A stretch of 64,000 bases of DNA from UBA668 sp039796575 (GCA_039796575.1 JBDKJP010000046.1:104252-168251); one strand, 5' to 3'. Positions 42,460 to 51,598 are shown, numbered from the stretch's first letter. Numbers and translations: made by a program. The notes: generated from the letters alone by a model not told the origin.

Positions 42460-42465
42460 TACGCT
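42460..42465 (+). promoter_or_regulatory. -10 box of a leaderless promoter (serine dehydratase)
   Basis: TACGCT ends 6 nt before GTG 42472. Confidence 0.5.
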
Positions 42466-42471
42466 CCGCGG

Positions 42472-43878
42472 GTGACCATCAGCGTGTTCGAACTGTTCCG
42501 GGTGGGCATCGGCCCGTCGAGCTCGCACACGGTGGGCCCGATGCGTGCGGCTCGCTCGTTCGCCGAGCGCGTCGCCGACCAGCACCCCCACGCAGCGGTG
42601 GCACGGGTGCGCGTGCACCTGCATGGCTCGCTGGGCGCCACGGGCGTGGGCCACGGCACGGTGCCCGCGGTGGTGCTCGGCCTCACCGGGGCAGCGCCGC
42701 ACCTGGTGGACCCCGACGAGATCCCCGCGCTGCTGGCCGACATCGAGTCGCAGCGCTCGCTCCCCCTCCACCTCGCCGGACGGGTGCGGTTCGACATCGC
42801 CACCGACATCGTGCTGCACCCCGACACCGTGCTGCCCGGCCACCCCAACGGCATGCAGTTCGAGGCGTTCGACACCGACGGCACCGCCCTCGTGGTGCAC
42901 CGGTCGTACTCGGTGGGTGGTGGGTTCGTGGTCGACGAGGGCGACCTCGACGCACCGCTCGACGGCGAGGCGCGCTGGGTGCCGCACCCGTTCCGGTCCG
43001 CCGACGACCTGGTGGCCCGCTGCGAAGCCGCCGACCTGTCGATCAGCGCGCTGCAGATGGCCAACGAGTGCACGCTGCGCAGCGAGGCAGCGGTGCGCAG
43101 CGACCTGCTGCACATCTGGTCGGCGATGCGCGACTGCGTCGACCGTGGCTGCCGCTCGGAGGGTGAGCTGCCCGGCGGGCTCGGCGTGCAACGACGGGCG
43201 GCCGCGCTGCACCAGCGGCTGCAGGGACTGCCCGACGACCCGCTCGCCGCGGTCGACTGGGTGAACCTGTACGCCCTCGCGGTGAACGAGGAGAACGCCG
43301 CGGGCGGCCGGGTGGTGACCGCGCCCACCAACGGCGCGGCCGGCATCGTGCCCGCCGTGCTCCACTACTACGTCCACTTCGTGCCGGGCGCCGACGACGA
43401 CGGCGTGGTGCGCTTCCTGCTCACCGCCGCGGCGGTGGGCGCGCTGTTCAAGATGAACGCGAGCATCTCGGGCGCCGAGGTCGGCTGCCAGGGCGAGGTC
43501 GGGTCGGCGTGCGCGATGGCCGCTGCTGGCCTGGCCGAGGTGATGGGCGGCAGCCCGCGACAGGTGGAGAACGCGGCCGAGATCGCGCTCGAGCACAACC
43601 TCGGGCTCACCTGCGATCCGATCGGCGGGCTGGTGCAGGTGCCGTGCATCGAACGCAACGCGATGGCGGCGATGAAGGCCATCAACGCCGCCCGGCTCGC
43701 GCTCCACGGCGACGGCACCCACCTGGTGTCGCTCGACCAGGCCATCGCCACGATGCGCGACACGGGTCGCGACATGCACGAGAAGTACAAGGAGACCGCA
43801 CGCGGCGGGCTCGCCGTCACGTTCCGCACCGCTAGTGGCGCCGCGGTGCCGGTGGCCGTCAGTTACGTGGAGTGTTGA
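42472..43878 (+). CDS. sdaA: L-serine ammonia-lyase (dehydratase), Fe-S type
   Basis: A 468-residue single-chain enzyme that turns L-serine into pyruvate and ammonia. The beta domain opens ISVFELFRVGIGPSSSHTVGPM. The alpha domain has APTNGAAGIVPAVLHYY, ISGAEVGCQGEVGSACAMAAAG, and CDPIGGLVQVPCIERN, giving the Cys that hold the catalytic [4Fe-4S] cluster. Length fits the fused type. It needs Fe-S assembly, which fits its place amid suf genes. The GTG start is leaderless. The methyltransferase gene converges immediately after it. Confidence 0.93.
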   Translation: MTISVFELFRVGIGPSSSHTVGPMRAARSFAERVADQHPHAAVARVRVHLHGSLGATGVGHGTVPAVVLGLTGAAPHLVDPDEIPALLADIESQRSLPLHLAGRVRFDIATDIVLHPDTVLPGHPNGMQFEAFDTDGTALVVHRSYSVGGGFVVDEGDLDAPLDGEARWVPHPFRSADDLVARCEAADLSISALQMANECTLRSEAAVRSDLLHIWSAMRDCVDRGCRSEGELPGGLGVQRRAAALHQRLQGLPDDPLAAVDWVNLYALAVNEENAAGGRVVTAPTNGAAGIVPAVLHYYVHFVPGADDDGVVRFLLTAAAVGALFKMNASISGAEVGCQGEVGSACAMAAAGLAEVMGGSPRQVENAAEIALEHNLGLTCDPIGGLVQVPCIERNAMAAMKAINAARLALHGDGTHLVSLDQAIATMRDTGRDMHEKYKETARGGLAVTFRTASGAAVPVAVSYVEC

Positions 43879-44655
43879 TCACGGTTTCACGGCACGGAAG
43901 TGGCCGGCGCCGAGCTCGCGCGACGCGGTCACCACGCACAGGGCACGCCACACGTCGATCTCGTGCTCCAGGAAGTCGGCGCCGAGCCCGGCGGTGAGCC
44001 GGGCACGCAGTGGACCGTCGAGCTCGTCGAGCTCGGCCCGGGTCTTCGCCGCCAGCCAGGCGGTGCGGTCGACGTAGGCGATGTGCTCGAAGCCGGCGGC
44101 GCGCAGCGCGGCGAAGTACACGTCGGGTGACGCCAGTCCGAAGCCGAGCCCTTCGAGCGCCTCGTACGCGAGCAGTTCGGGCGACTTCGGCAGGTCGTCG
44201 CCCTTCATCCAGTCGCTGCACGCGAACACGCCGCCGGGGACGAGCACGCGGTGGATCTCGGCGGCGAGCGCGTGCTTGTCGTCGATGTGGACGATGGAGT
44301 CCTTGCTGAACACCACGTCGAACGCGCCGTCGTCGAACGGCAACGGGCCGGGCTCGACGGTGACGAAGCGCACGGCGTGGTCGACGCCCCGCGCCGTGGC
44401 GTCGGCGTTCGCCTTCGCCACCACGCCGGCCTCCACGTCGGCGCCGGTGACCGATGCAGGCCGGAACTGCTGGTGGATGAAGAACGCGCAGCCGCCGGTG
44501 CCGCTGCCGATGTCGAGCACGCGGCGGCCGGCGAGGTCGAGACCGTCGAGCACCAACGCGGTCTCCGCGTCACCACCCGGCGACAGGTAGCCGTCGCCCC
44601 ACAGCGCTTCCAGCAACGCGACGAGCTTGTCGTCGTACTCCTGCGTCTGCTCCAT
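43879..44655 (-). CDS. SAM-dependent methyltransferase (phosphoethanolamine/sarcosine type)
   Basis: A 258-residue class I methyltransferase. RRVLDIGSGTGGCAFFIHQQF is motif I, then VTGADVEAGVVAKANADATARG, PFDDGAFDVVFSKDSIVHIDDK and RVLVPGGVFACSDWM. The FSKDSIVHIDDK and DWM features resemble phosphoethanolamine or glycine/sarcosine N-methyltransferases, so a small amine acceptor is likely. CACACT lies 8 nt before ATG 44655. Its 3' end touches the convergent serine dehydratase stop. Confidence 0.8.
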   Translation of the reverse strand: MEQTQEYDDKLVALLEALWGDGYLSPGGDAETALVLDGLDLAGRRVLDIGSGTGGCAFFIHQQFRPASVTGADVEAGVVAKANADATARGVDHAVRFVTVEPGPLPFDDGAFDVVFSKDSIVHIDDKHALAAEIHRVLVPGGVFACSDWMKGDDLPKSPELLAYEALEGLGFGLASPDVYFAALRAAGFEHIAYVDRTAWLAAKTRAELDELDGPLRARLTAGLGADFLEHEIDVWRALCVVTASRELGAGHFRAVKP

Positions 44656-44705
44656 GCACGCGAAGTGTGGCACGTGACGAGATGTGCAGTGGCCGGGAAC
44701 GCAGT

Positions 44706-44736
44706 GGCCCCGGCGTAGTGACAGCTACCCGGGGCC
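44706..44736. terminator. Strong hairpin after the sufB-DUF1697 operon
   Basis: GGCCCCGG, a bulged C, GTAG (44706-44718) pairs with CTAC and CCGGGGCC (44725-44736) around a 6-nt loop: 12 bp with one bulge. There is no T-run. It lies between the DUF1697 stop and the next minus-strand gene, a terminator position. Confidence 0.55.
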
Positions 44737-44785
44737 TGACCTCCGCCCTTGTGGAGAGCTTCGGTGTCGCCAGGGTACCGGCTGC

Positions 44786-45322
44786 TCAGGCGTCGAGCAT
44801 CGTGCGCAGCGTGGTGACGGTGTTCCAGTTGCGGATGGTCATCGACCGGTACTCGGGCGTGCCGGCGATCTTCGACATGCGGCTCTCGGTGCGTCGGGCG
44901 CTGAGCCGTTGGAAGTACACGACGCCCTTGCCGGGCCACACCTCGTCGACGCCGTCGCGGACGCCCACCGCGCGCATGGCCTGCGCGCTCGTGAGCGGCG
45001 CCTTCAGCACTGCGACGTCGCTGTGGTACGTGTCGGGCGACTGGCCGAACCCGGACGGCGCGTCGTGGACGATGGACCGGAACTGGGCACGGGTGCGCAG
45101 CACCACCGGGATCGCGAACCCGAAGCGCGCCTCGAGCGCCGACTCGAGGTCGGCTTCTGCCGGCGACCGGCCTGGCATGTCGAACACGACGTTGCCCGAC
45201 TGGATGTAGGTGCGCACCTCGGTGCACCCGAACGCTTCGAACTCCTCGCGCAGCGCCGCCATCGGCACCGCGTTGCGGCCACCGACGTTGATGGCACGGA
45301 GGAGCGCGACGTGGCGGGTCAG
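44786..45322 (-). CDS. DUF1697-family protein with CTG start
   Basis: A 178-residue protein matching DUF1697: (M)TRHVALLRAINVGGRNAVPM at the start, TYIQSGNVVFD, FGFAIPVVLRTRAQF and RRTESRMSKIAGTPEYRSMTIRNWNT towards the end. Function is unknown. The family start aligns exactly with CTG at 45322, which overlaps the sufB stop as CTGA. There is no ATG, GTG or TTG in the expected place. It therefore seems to be translated by coupling to sufB. Confidence 0.8.
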   Translation of the reverse strand: MTRHVALLRAINVGGRNAVPMAALREEFEAFGCTEVRTYIQSGNVVFDMPGRSPAEADLESALEARFGFAIPVVLRTRAQFRSIVHDAPSGFGQSPDTYHSDVAVLKAPLTSAQAMRAVGVRDGVDEVWPGKGVVYFQRLSARRTESRMSKIAGTPEYRSMTIRNWNTVTTLRTMLDA

Positions 45323-46740
45323 CCGACGCTGCCTTCCATCTGCAGCTCGATGAGGCGGCTCCACTCGACCGCGTACTCCATGGGCAGCGTGCGGGTGATG
45401 GGCTCGATGAACCCGTTCACCACCATGCCCATCGCCTGCTCCTGCGAGAGGCCGCGCGACATGAGGTAGAAGAGCTGCTCGTCGGCGATCTTCGACACGG
45501 TGGCCTCGTGGCCGATCTGCGCGTCGCGCTCGCCCACCTCCATGTACGGCAGGGTGCGGCTCTCGCTCTGCTCGTCGAGGAGGAGGGCGTCGCACTGCAC
45601 GTGGCTCTTGCAGCCGTGCGCACCTTCGTCGACACGCACGAGGCCGCGGTAGGTGGTGATCCCACCGTCCTTGCTGATGCTCTTCGACACGATCTTCGAC
45701 GTGGTCTCAGGCGCGGCGTGCACCATCTTCGCACCGGCGTCCTGGTGCTGGCCGGGGCCGGCGTAGGCGACGGAGAGCACCTCACCCGTGGCCTTCGGGC
45801 CGACGAGGTAGACGCTCGGGTACTTCATGGTGAGCTTCGAACCGATGTTGCCGTCGATCCACTCCATGTGGCCCTCGGCCTCGACGCGAGCGCGCTTGGT
45901 GACGAGGTTGTAGACGTTGGGCGACCAGTTCTGGATGGTGGTGTACGTGACACGGGCCGACGGCTTCACCACGATCTCGACGACCGCCGAGTGCAGCGAG
46001 TCGTTGGTGTACACGGGGGCCGAGCAGCCCTCGATGTAGTGCACCTGGCTGCCCTCGTCGGCGATGATGAGCGTGCGCTCGAACTGGCCGGCGTTCTCGC
46101 TGTTGATGCGGAAGTAGGCCTGGAGCGGCATCTCGCACTTCACGCCCGGCGGCACGTAGATGAACGAGCCACCCGACCACACCGCGGTGTTGAGCGCCGA
46201 GAACTTGTTGTCGCCGGGCGGGATGACGGTGCCGAAGTACTGCTTCACGAGCTCGGGGTACTCGCGGAGAGCGGTGTCCATGTCGCAGAACAGGATGCCC
46301 TGCGCCTCGAGGTCTTCGCGGTTGCGGTGGAACACCACTTCGCTCTCGTACTGCGCCGTGACGCCGGCGAGGTACTTGCGCTCCGCCTCGGGGATGCCGA
46401 GCTTCTCGTACGTGGCCTTCATCTGCTCGGGCAGGTCGTCCCACTCGCTCACCTGATCGGTGGCCGGCTTCAGGTAGTAGAAGATGTCCTGGAAGTCGAT
46501 GTCGGGCATGTTGACGGCGAACCACTCGGCCATCGGCTTGCGGTCGAACAGGTTGAGGCTGCGCTGGCGCAGCTTGGTCATCCAGTTCGGCTCGCCCTTC
46601 CACCAGCTGATCTGGTCGACGACGCGGTCGTTGAGGCCCTTCTCGGGCTTGAACGCGTATTCGACGTCGCTGTCGCTCCAGCCGAGGTCGTACTTGCTGA
46701 GGTCGAGGTCGAAGGAGGTCATCGTGGACGTCCGATCCAT
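45319..46740 (-). CDS. sufB: Fe-S cluster assembly scaffold protein SufB
   Basis: A 473-residue SufB: YLAGVTAQYESEVVFHRNRE, FSALNTAVWSGGSFIYVPPGVKCEMPLQAYFRINSENAGQFERTLIIADEGSQVHYIEGCSAP (as consecutive segments), MVHAAPETTSKIVSKSISKDGG, CKSHVQCDALLLDE and EATVSKIADEQLFYLMSRGL. It forms the cluster-building half of SufBC2D. I chose ATG 46740 because GCTAAT ends 9 nt upstream; ATG 46722 (MTSFDLDLSK) is the alternative and is closer to the usual family start. DUF1697 is coupled downstream. Confidence 0.93.
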   Translation of the reverse strand: MDRTSTMTSFDLDLSKYDLGWSDSDVEYAFKPEKGLNDRVVDQISWWKGEPNWMTKLRQRSLNLFDRKPMAEWFAVNMPDIDFQDIFYYLKPATDQVSEWDDLPEQMKATYEKLGIPEAERKYLAGVTAQYESEVVFHRNREDLEAQGILFCDMDTALREYPELVKQYFGTVIPPGDNKFSALNTAVWSGGSFIYVPPGVKCEMPLQAYFRINSENAGQFERTLIIADEGSQVHYIEGCSAPVYTNDSLHSAVVEIVVKPSARVTYTTIQNWSPNVYNLVTKRARVEAEGHMEWIDGNIGSKLTMKYPSVYLVGPKATGEVLSVAYAGPGQHQDAGAKMVHAAPETTSKIVSKSISKDGGITTYRGLVRVDEGAHGCKSHVQCDALLLDEQSESRTLPYMEVGERDAQIGHEATVSKIADEQLFYLMSRGLSQEQAMGMVVNGFIEPITRTLPMEYAVEWSRLIELQMEGSVG

Positions 46741-46749
46741 GAGGGGCGA

Positions 46750-46769
46750 ATTAGCACTACCGACATAGT
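46750..46769 (-). promoter_or_regulatory. suf operator and -10 box upstream of sufB
   Basis: Minus-strand ACTA-tgtcgg-TAGT (46769-46756) is directly followed by GCTAAT (46755-46750), which ends 9 nt before ATG 46740. Same core and layout as at the two other suf promoters. Confidence 0.68.
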
Positions 46770-46831
46770 AACAATTCGACCCCGGGTTGCCCACCCGAGC
46801 TCGTTGCGGCCACAACCGCCACGCCGTGACC

Positions 46832-46837
46832 TACGTT
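46832..46837 (+). promoter_or_regulatory. -10 box of a leaderless promoter (peptidase)
   Basis: TACGTT ends 7 nt before ATG 46845. Confidence 0.5.
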
Positions 46838-46844
46838 GTGCGCC

Positions 46845-48878
46845 ATGTTCCGCCGCACCATGGCCGCGCTCCTCCCCCTCGCGGCCACGGCCGTGCTGCT
46901 CGCACCGTCGTCGCCGACGGCCCACGCCGACGACGACGGCCTCACGTTCGAGACCACCACCACGTACACCATCGACGCCGCCGCGAGCGTGGTGCGCGTC
47001 GTGGCCGACCTCACGCTCACGAACACGCTGCCCGACCAGGTGAAGGGCAACATCATCAACCGTCGCTACTTCGGCGGCGTGTCGTTCCCGGTGCCCGCCG
47101 GCGCGCAGAACTTCGTCGCGTCGAGCAGCAGCGGGCGTGCCCTCCGCGCCACGTCGCGCGCGGTGCCCGGCACCGACGCCTACGTCATCTACGACATCGA
47201 CCTCGCCAGCAACCTCTTCTACCGCCAGACCCAACGCGTGCGGGTCACGTACGACATCACCGGCCTCCCGCCGCGCAGCGAGAGCCCGTGGCGGGTGAAC
47301 CCGGCCTACGCGGCGTTCGATGCGTTCGGCGTGGGCGACGACGGCCGGGTCACCGTGCGCGTCGTGGTGCCGCCGGGCTTCGTGGTCGACGCGCTCGGCA
47401 GCGACGCGGTGCAGACCGCCGAGAACGGCAACACCGTCTACACCGCCACCGACATCCCGAACCCCGACGAGTTCGACATCTTCATCTCCGCCCGCAACGA
47501 CGGCGCGCTCACCTCGACCGCCGTGGCCACCGACGACGGTGACGAGTTCGACGTGCGCGCCTGGCCGGGCGACACCGAGTGGCAGGCGTTCGTGACGACG
47601 CAGATCGACGACGGCGTCCCCGCACTGGCCGAGCTCATCGGGCAGCCGTGGCCCATCGACGAGTCGGTGGAGGTGCGCCAGGCGTACACGCCGTACCTCT
47701 ACGGCTACGCCGGCTGGTTCAGCGCCAGCGACAAGGAGATCGAGATCGGTGAGGACCTCGAGCAGGAGGTCGTGCTGCACGAGCTCTCGCACGCGTGGTT
47801 CAGCGACGACTGGTTCGGCGACCGTTGGCTGAGCGAGGGCTTCGCGCAGGTGTACTCCAACAAGGCCGTGGCCGAGTTGGGTGGCGACGTGGTCGAACCG
47901 GTCACCATCGACGACACCGATCCCGGTCGCGTGGCGCTGAACGAATGGGGCGACCCCAACTTCGTGGAGGGCGCCGACGAGGTCGAGGCGTACGGCTACA
48001 ACGCCGCGTACGACGTGGTGCAGCGCATCGTCGACGAGGTGGGCGACGACACCATGCGCACCGTGTTCGCCGCGGTGGCCGACCGCACCATCGCCTACGT
48101 CGGTGACGCCGAGCCCGAGGAGATCGGCCGCCCCACCGACTGGCGCCGCTTCCTCGACCTCGTGGAGGAACTGGGCGGCAGCACCGAGGCGCGCGACCTG
48201 ATCGAGCAGTACGTGGCCACCGACTCGCAACTCGACATGCTCGAGGAACGTGACGCCGCTCGCGAGCGCTACGCCGACCTGACCGAGCACGGCGACGAGT
48301 GGGCGCCGCCGTTCGAGGTGCGTGAACGCATGAACCTGTGGGCGTTCCCCCAGGCCGACGAGCGCATCGACGAGGCCGAGGCGGTGCTCGACCTGCGCGA
48401 CGAGCTCGACGACAAGGCCACCGAGCTCGGGGCCGACTACCCCACCACGTTCGAGGCCGGCTACGAGGCGGCCGACGGTGACGAGCTGCCCGGCGTGGGC
48501 GAGGCGGTCCAGGAGCAGATCGACACCGCCGACGAGGTGCTCGCCGCGGTGGCCGCCGAGGCCGCCGACGACGGCTTCTTCGGCACCATCGGCCTGTGGG
48601 GCACCGACCTCCCCGCCGAGGTCGAGGTGGCCACGGCGGCCTTCGAGCAGGGCGACCACGACACGGCCCGCGCCGCGGCGCAGTCGGTGGTCGACACCGT
48701 CGACGAGGCCGGCAGCGTCGGCACCAAGCGGTTCGCCTTCACGCTGGGCGGGCTGGTGCTGTTCGTCGGGTCGATCGTGCTGGTCGTGGTGCTGGTGCGC
48801 CGCCGTCGCCGTCCCGAGCCCGAGCCCGACACCGAGACCGAGGTCGAGCCGGAGGCCGACGACCCTACGCCGCAGTGA
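46845..48878 (+). CDS. Membrane-anchored, secreted gluzincin-like metallopeptidase
   Basis: A 677-residue protein with a signal peptide (MFRRTMAALLPLAATAVLLAP...AHA), an N-terminal beta-rich region (~30-270), the zinc motif HELSH (312-316) and Glu331 in RWLSEGFAQVYSN. A helical region follows, and a C-terminal transmembrane helix (~637-657) is followed by RRRRRP and an acidic tail. The layout resembles M1/M61 aminopeptidases. However, only 14 residues separate HELSH from the Glu ligand, against 18 in M1. It would act outside the cell. The 3' end overlaps the convergent ferredoxin gene by 14 nt. Confidence 0.75.
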   Translation: MFRRTMAALLPLAATAVLLAPSSPTAHADDDGLTFETTTTYTIDAAASVVRVVADLTLTNTLPDQVKGNIINRRYFGGVSFPVPAGAQNFVASSSSGRALRATSRAVPGTDAYVIYDIDLASNLFYRQTQRVRVTYDITGLPPRSESPWRVNPAYAAFDAFGVGDDGRVTVRVVVPPGFVVDALGSDAVQTAENGNTVYTATDIPNPDEFDIFISARNDGALTSTAVATDDGDEFDVRAWPGDTEWQAFVTTQIDDGVPALAELIGQPWPIDESVEVRQAYTPYLYGYAGWFSASDKEIEIGEDLEQEVVLHELSHAWFSDDWFGDRWLSEGFAQVYSNKAVAELGGDVVEPVTIDDTDPGRVALNEWGDPNFVEGADEVEAYGYNAAYDVVQRIVDEVGDDTMRTVFAAVADRTIAYVGDAEPEEIGRPTDWRRFLDLVEELGGSTEARDLIEQYVATDSQLDMLEERDAARERYADLTEHGDEWAPPFEVRERMNLWAFPQADERIDEAEAVLDLRDELDDKATELGADYPTTFEAGYEAADGDELPGVGEAVQEQIDTADEVLAAVAAEAADDGFFGTIGLWGTDLPAEVEVATAAFEQGDHDTARAAAQSVVDTVDEAGSVGTKRFAFTLGGLVLFVGSIVLVVVLVRRRRRPEPEPDTETEVEPEADDPTPQ

Positions 48879-49131
48879 TGCTGGTGCCGGCGGCGCGGCC
48901 GAGCTCGATGAAGATGCACTCGCCCGGGCAGGCCAGCGCGGCGTCGATGACGCTCTGCTGGTGGCGCGGGTCGACGGTGGCCAGGCTGCCCGAGCCGCCC
49001 GGGTCGTTGAGGGCCAGGCCGTCCTCCGCCACGTAGGCGATGCCGTCCTCGAGCTGCACGAACACGTCGTGGCAGTGGTCGATGCACAACCCGTCGCCCG
49101 TGCACAGATCCTGGTCGATCCACACCCGCAT
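48865..49131 (-). CDS. Small ferredoxin, probably [3Fe-4S]
   Basis: An 88-residue protein, MRVWIDQDLCTGDGLCIDHC, giving C10-x5-C16-x3-C20, with C68-P and C72 in ALACPGECIFIEL. This is the one-cluster layout of the actinobacterial ferredoxins that feed cytochromes P450, where an Asp or other residue replaces one Cys so that [3Fe-4S] is usual. No P450 gene lies in the window. TAGCGT ends 8 nt before ATG 49131, so the message is leaderless. Confidence 0.82.
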   Translation of the reverse strand: MRVWIDQDLCTGDGLCIDHCHDVFVQLEDGIAYVAEDGLALNDPGGSGSLATVDPRHQQSVIDAALACPGECIFIELGRAAGTSITAA

Positions 49132-49139
49132 GGCGCTGC

Positions 49140-49145
49140 ACGCTA
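49140..49145 (-). promoter_or_regulatory. -10 box of a leaderless promoter (ferredoxin)
   Basis: Minus-strand TAGCGT ends 8 nt before ATG 49131. Confidence 0.5.
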
Positions 49146-49179
49146 CCGGCGGCGGGATCGACGTGCTCGGTCGTGCCAC

Positions 49180-49185
49180 TACCCT
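49180..49185 (+). promoter_or_regulatory. -10 box of a leaderless promoter (oligopeptidase B)
   Basis: TACCCT ends 7 nt before GTG 49193. Confidence 0.5.
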
Positions 49186-49192
49186 GCGGGCC

Positions 49193-51214
49193 GTGCAGCC
49201 CCCCATCGCGAAGCAGATCCCCCACACGTGGACGCGCCCCACCGGCCCCGCCGACGACCCCTGGGCGTGGCTCCGCGACAAGGACGACCCCGACACCATC
49301 GCCTACCTCGAGGCCGAGAACCGGTGGTGCGACGCGTGGTTCGCCGAGCGCGCCGAGCTCGTCGACACGTTGTTCGGCGAGATCCGGTCGCGGGTGCAGG
49401 AGACCGATCTGTGGGCGCCGGTGCGCAAGGACGACTGGTGGTACGTCGGCCGCACCGAGGAGGGGTCGAGCTACCCCATCCACTGCCGTGGCCGCAGCGC
49501 CGACACGTCGACCGAGCAGGTGCTGCTCGACGAGAACGTCGAGGCCGAGGGCCACGAGTACTTCGCCATCAACACGTTCGACGTCAGCCCGCAGCACACG
49601 CTGCTCGCGTGGAGCAGCGACACCGACGGCAGCGAGCAGTACACGATGCGGTTCCGCGACCTGGCCACCGGCATCGACCTGCCCGACGAGCTCGAGGGCA
49701 CCACGTGGGGCGGCAGCGCCTGGTCGAGCGACGGCCGCACGCTGTTCTACGTCACCGCCGACGAGCAGATGCGTCCGTCGTGCGTGTGGCGGCACACGCT
49801 CGGCACGCCGCAGTCCGACGACGTGAAGGTGTACGAGGAGGACGACGAACGGTTCTATGTGTACGTCGACCTCAGCCGCAGCGGTGAGTGGATCATCATC
49901 GACACGGCCAGCAAGATCAGCACCGAGGTGCGGCTCATCCCCGCCGCCCGTCCCGACACCGAGCCGCTGCTGGTGCGCGCCCGCGAGGCCGACCTCGAGT
50001 ACGCGCTCGAGCACTGGGGCGACCGGTGGCTGGTGCACACCAACCTCGACGCCACCGACTTCCGCCTGATGACCGCACCGCTCGACCGGCCGGCCGAGTG
50101 GACCGAGCTCGCGCCGCACGTGCCCGGCCACCGCATCACCTCGGTCGAGGCGTTCGCCGACCACCTCGTGCTCCACGAGTGGGCCGACGCGCAGCCGCGG
50201 CTGCGCGTGCTCTTCCGCAATGGCGGCGAGCGCGTGCTGCACGTGAGCGACGAACCGCACGACGTCGAGCTCGAGAGCAACCCGGAGTGGAATGCCTCGA
50301 CGGTGCGCTACACGATGCAGTCGCTCACCACGCCCGCCTCGGTGTACGAGGAGGACGTCCGCACCGGCGCGCGCACTCGGCTGAAGCAGACGCCGGCGCC
50401 CGGGCTCGACCTCACGCAGTACGTCGCGGAACGTCGGTGGGCCACCGCCGACGACGGCACGAAGGTGCCGGTCGACATCGTGCGCCACCGCGACACCGTG
50501 GCCGACGGCACGGCACCGGTGCTGGTGTACGGCTACGGCAGCTACGAGGCGTCCACGCCGCCGTGGTTCAGCGTGGCGCGCATCTCGCTGCTCGACCGCG
50601 GCCATGTGTGGGCGCTCGTGCACCCGCGTGGCGGCGGCGAGCTCGGTCGCGAGTGGTACCTGCAGGGTCGGCTCGAGCACAAGCGCAACACGTTCACCGA
50701 CACCATTGCGTGCGTCGAGCACCTCGTGGCGACCGGTTGGGCGCACCCGGAGAAGGTGGCCATCCGTGGCGGCAGCGCCGGTGGCCTGCTGGTCGGCGCG
50801 TGCATCACGATGCGCCCCGACCTGTTCCGTGCCGCGGTGGCCGAGGTGCCGTTCGTCGACGCGGTCACCACGATGTCCGACCCGTCGATCCCGCTCACCG
50901 TCACGGAGTGGGAGGAGTGGGGCGACCCGCGCACCGAGCCGATGGCCTCGTACATGCTCGGCTACTCGCCGTATGACCAGACCGTCGCCACCGACTACCC
51001 GGCACTGTTCATCACCGCCGGGTTGAACGACCCGCGGGTCAGCTACCACGAACCGGCGAAGTGGATCGCCAAGCTGCGTGCGGTGCGCACCAACGACGCG
51101 ACGTTGATGATGCGCTGCGAGATGGACGCCGGGCACGGCGGCCCGAGCGGTCGCTACGAGGTGTGGCGCGACGAGGCGCGCGTCCTCGCGTTCGTGCTCA
51201 CCGAGCTCGCCTGA
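49193..51214 (+). CDS. ptrB: Oligopeptidase B-like S9 serine peptidase
   Basis: A 673-residue prolyl-oligopeptidase-family enzyme. The N-terminal part has DDPWAWLRDKDDPDTIAYLEAEN, then a beta-propeller (~80-390) and the hydrolase domain: YGYGSYEASTPPWF, HPRGGGELGREWY, the nucleophile Ser528 in IRGGSAGGLLVGA, Asp in GLNDPRVSYHEPAKW and His in MDAGHGGPSGRYE. These match oligopeptidase B, which cuts short peptides after Arg/Lys in the cytoplasm. No signal peptide. The GTG start is leaderless. Confidence 0.88.
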   Translation: MQPPIAKQIPHTWTRPTGPADDPWAWLRDKDDPDTIAYLEAENRWCDAWFAERAELVDTLFGEIRSRVQETDLWAPVRKDDWWYVGRTEEGSSYPIHCRGRSADTSTEQVLLDENVEAEGHEYFAINTFDVSPQHTLLAWSSDTDGSEQYTMRFRDLATGIDLPDELEGTTWGGSAWSSDGRTLFYVTADEQMRPSCVWRHTLGTPQSDDVKVYEEDDERFYVYVDLSRSGEWIIIDTASKISTEVRLIPAARPDTEPLLVRAREADLEYALEHWGDRWLVHTNLDATDFRLMTAPLDRPAEWTELAPHVPGHRITSVEAFADHLVLHEWADAQPRLRVLFRNGGERVLHVSDEPHDVELESNPEWNASTVRYTMQSLTTPASVYEEDVRTGARTRLKQTPAPGLDLTQYVAERRWATADDGTKVPVDIVRHRDTVADGTAPVLVYGYGSYEASTPPWFSVARISLLDRGHVWALVHPRGGGELGREWYLQGRLEHKRNTFTDTIACVEHLVATGWAHPEKVAIRGGSAGGLLVGACITMRPDLFRAAVAEVPFVDAVTTMSDPSIPLTVTEWEEWGDPRTEPMASYMLGYSPYDQTVATDYPALFITAGLNDPRVSYHEPAKWIAKLRAVRTNDATLMMRCEMDAGHGGPSGRYEVWRDEARVLAFVLTELA

Positions 51215-51217
51215 CGA

Positions 51218-51589
51218 TCACAGCGTCGCAGCCAGCGATGCCACGACGATGAACACCACGTTGCGCGCCACGCTCGCCACACCGATCGGCTTCGGCGTCA
51301 ACGAGCCGAAGCACGCACACGGCGGGCGGCGACCCTGCGCGAGCCGCACCACCAGCAGCACGGTGAACGACACGAGCAGCGCCACGGCACACCATGCCAC
51401 CACCACGCGCTGGAACTGCACCAGCAGCAACGCGCCGAGCGCGGCCTCCACGTAGGGCACCGCTGCGGCCACGCCGGCGGGCACGCCGAGATCCGCTGCT
51501 TGCGTGCGCCACGCCGGCGGTGTCGCGAGCTTGGTGACCGCGGCCACCAGCAGCACCAGTGCCGTCGCGACGGCAGCGACCGCGCCCAT
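51218..51589 (-). CDS. MauE/DoxX-like membrane protein
   Basis: A 123-residue protein with four hydrophobic helices. RPPCACFGSLTPKPIG is the Cys-containing phrase of MauE-type proteins, which are thought to help disulfide formation or thiol chemistry during maturation of partner proteins. VTKLATPPAWRTQAADLGVP is also typical. No mau genes are present. ATG 51589 follows the stop of the MBL-fold gene by 9 nt, so the two probably share a transcript. Confidence 0.75.
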   Translation of the reverse strand: MGAVAAVATALVLLVAAVTKLATPPAWRTQAADLGVPAGVAAAVPYVEAALGALLLVQFQRVVVAWCAVALLVSFTVLLVVRLAQGRRPPCACFGSLTPKPIGVASVARNVVFIVVASLAATL

Positions 51590-51598
51590 CGGCAGGGA

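Noticed and set aside
48461..51136. Minus-strand open frame of 891 codons across the peptidase and oligopeptidase genes
   Set aside because: No domain, skewed composition, and it covers two well-supported genes plus the ferredoxin on another frame.
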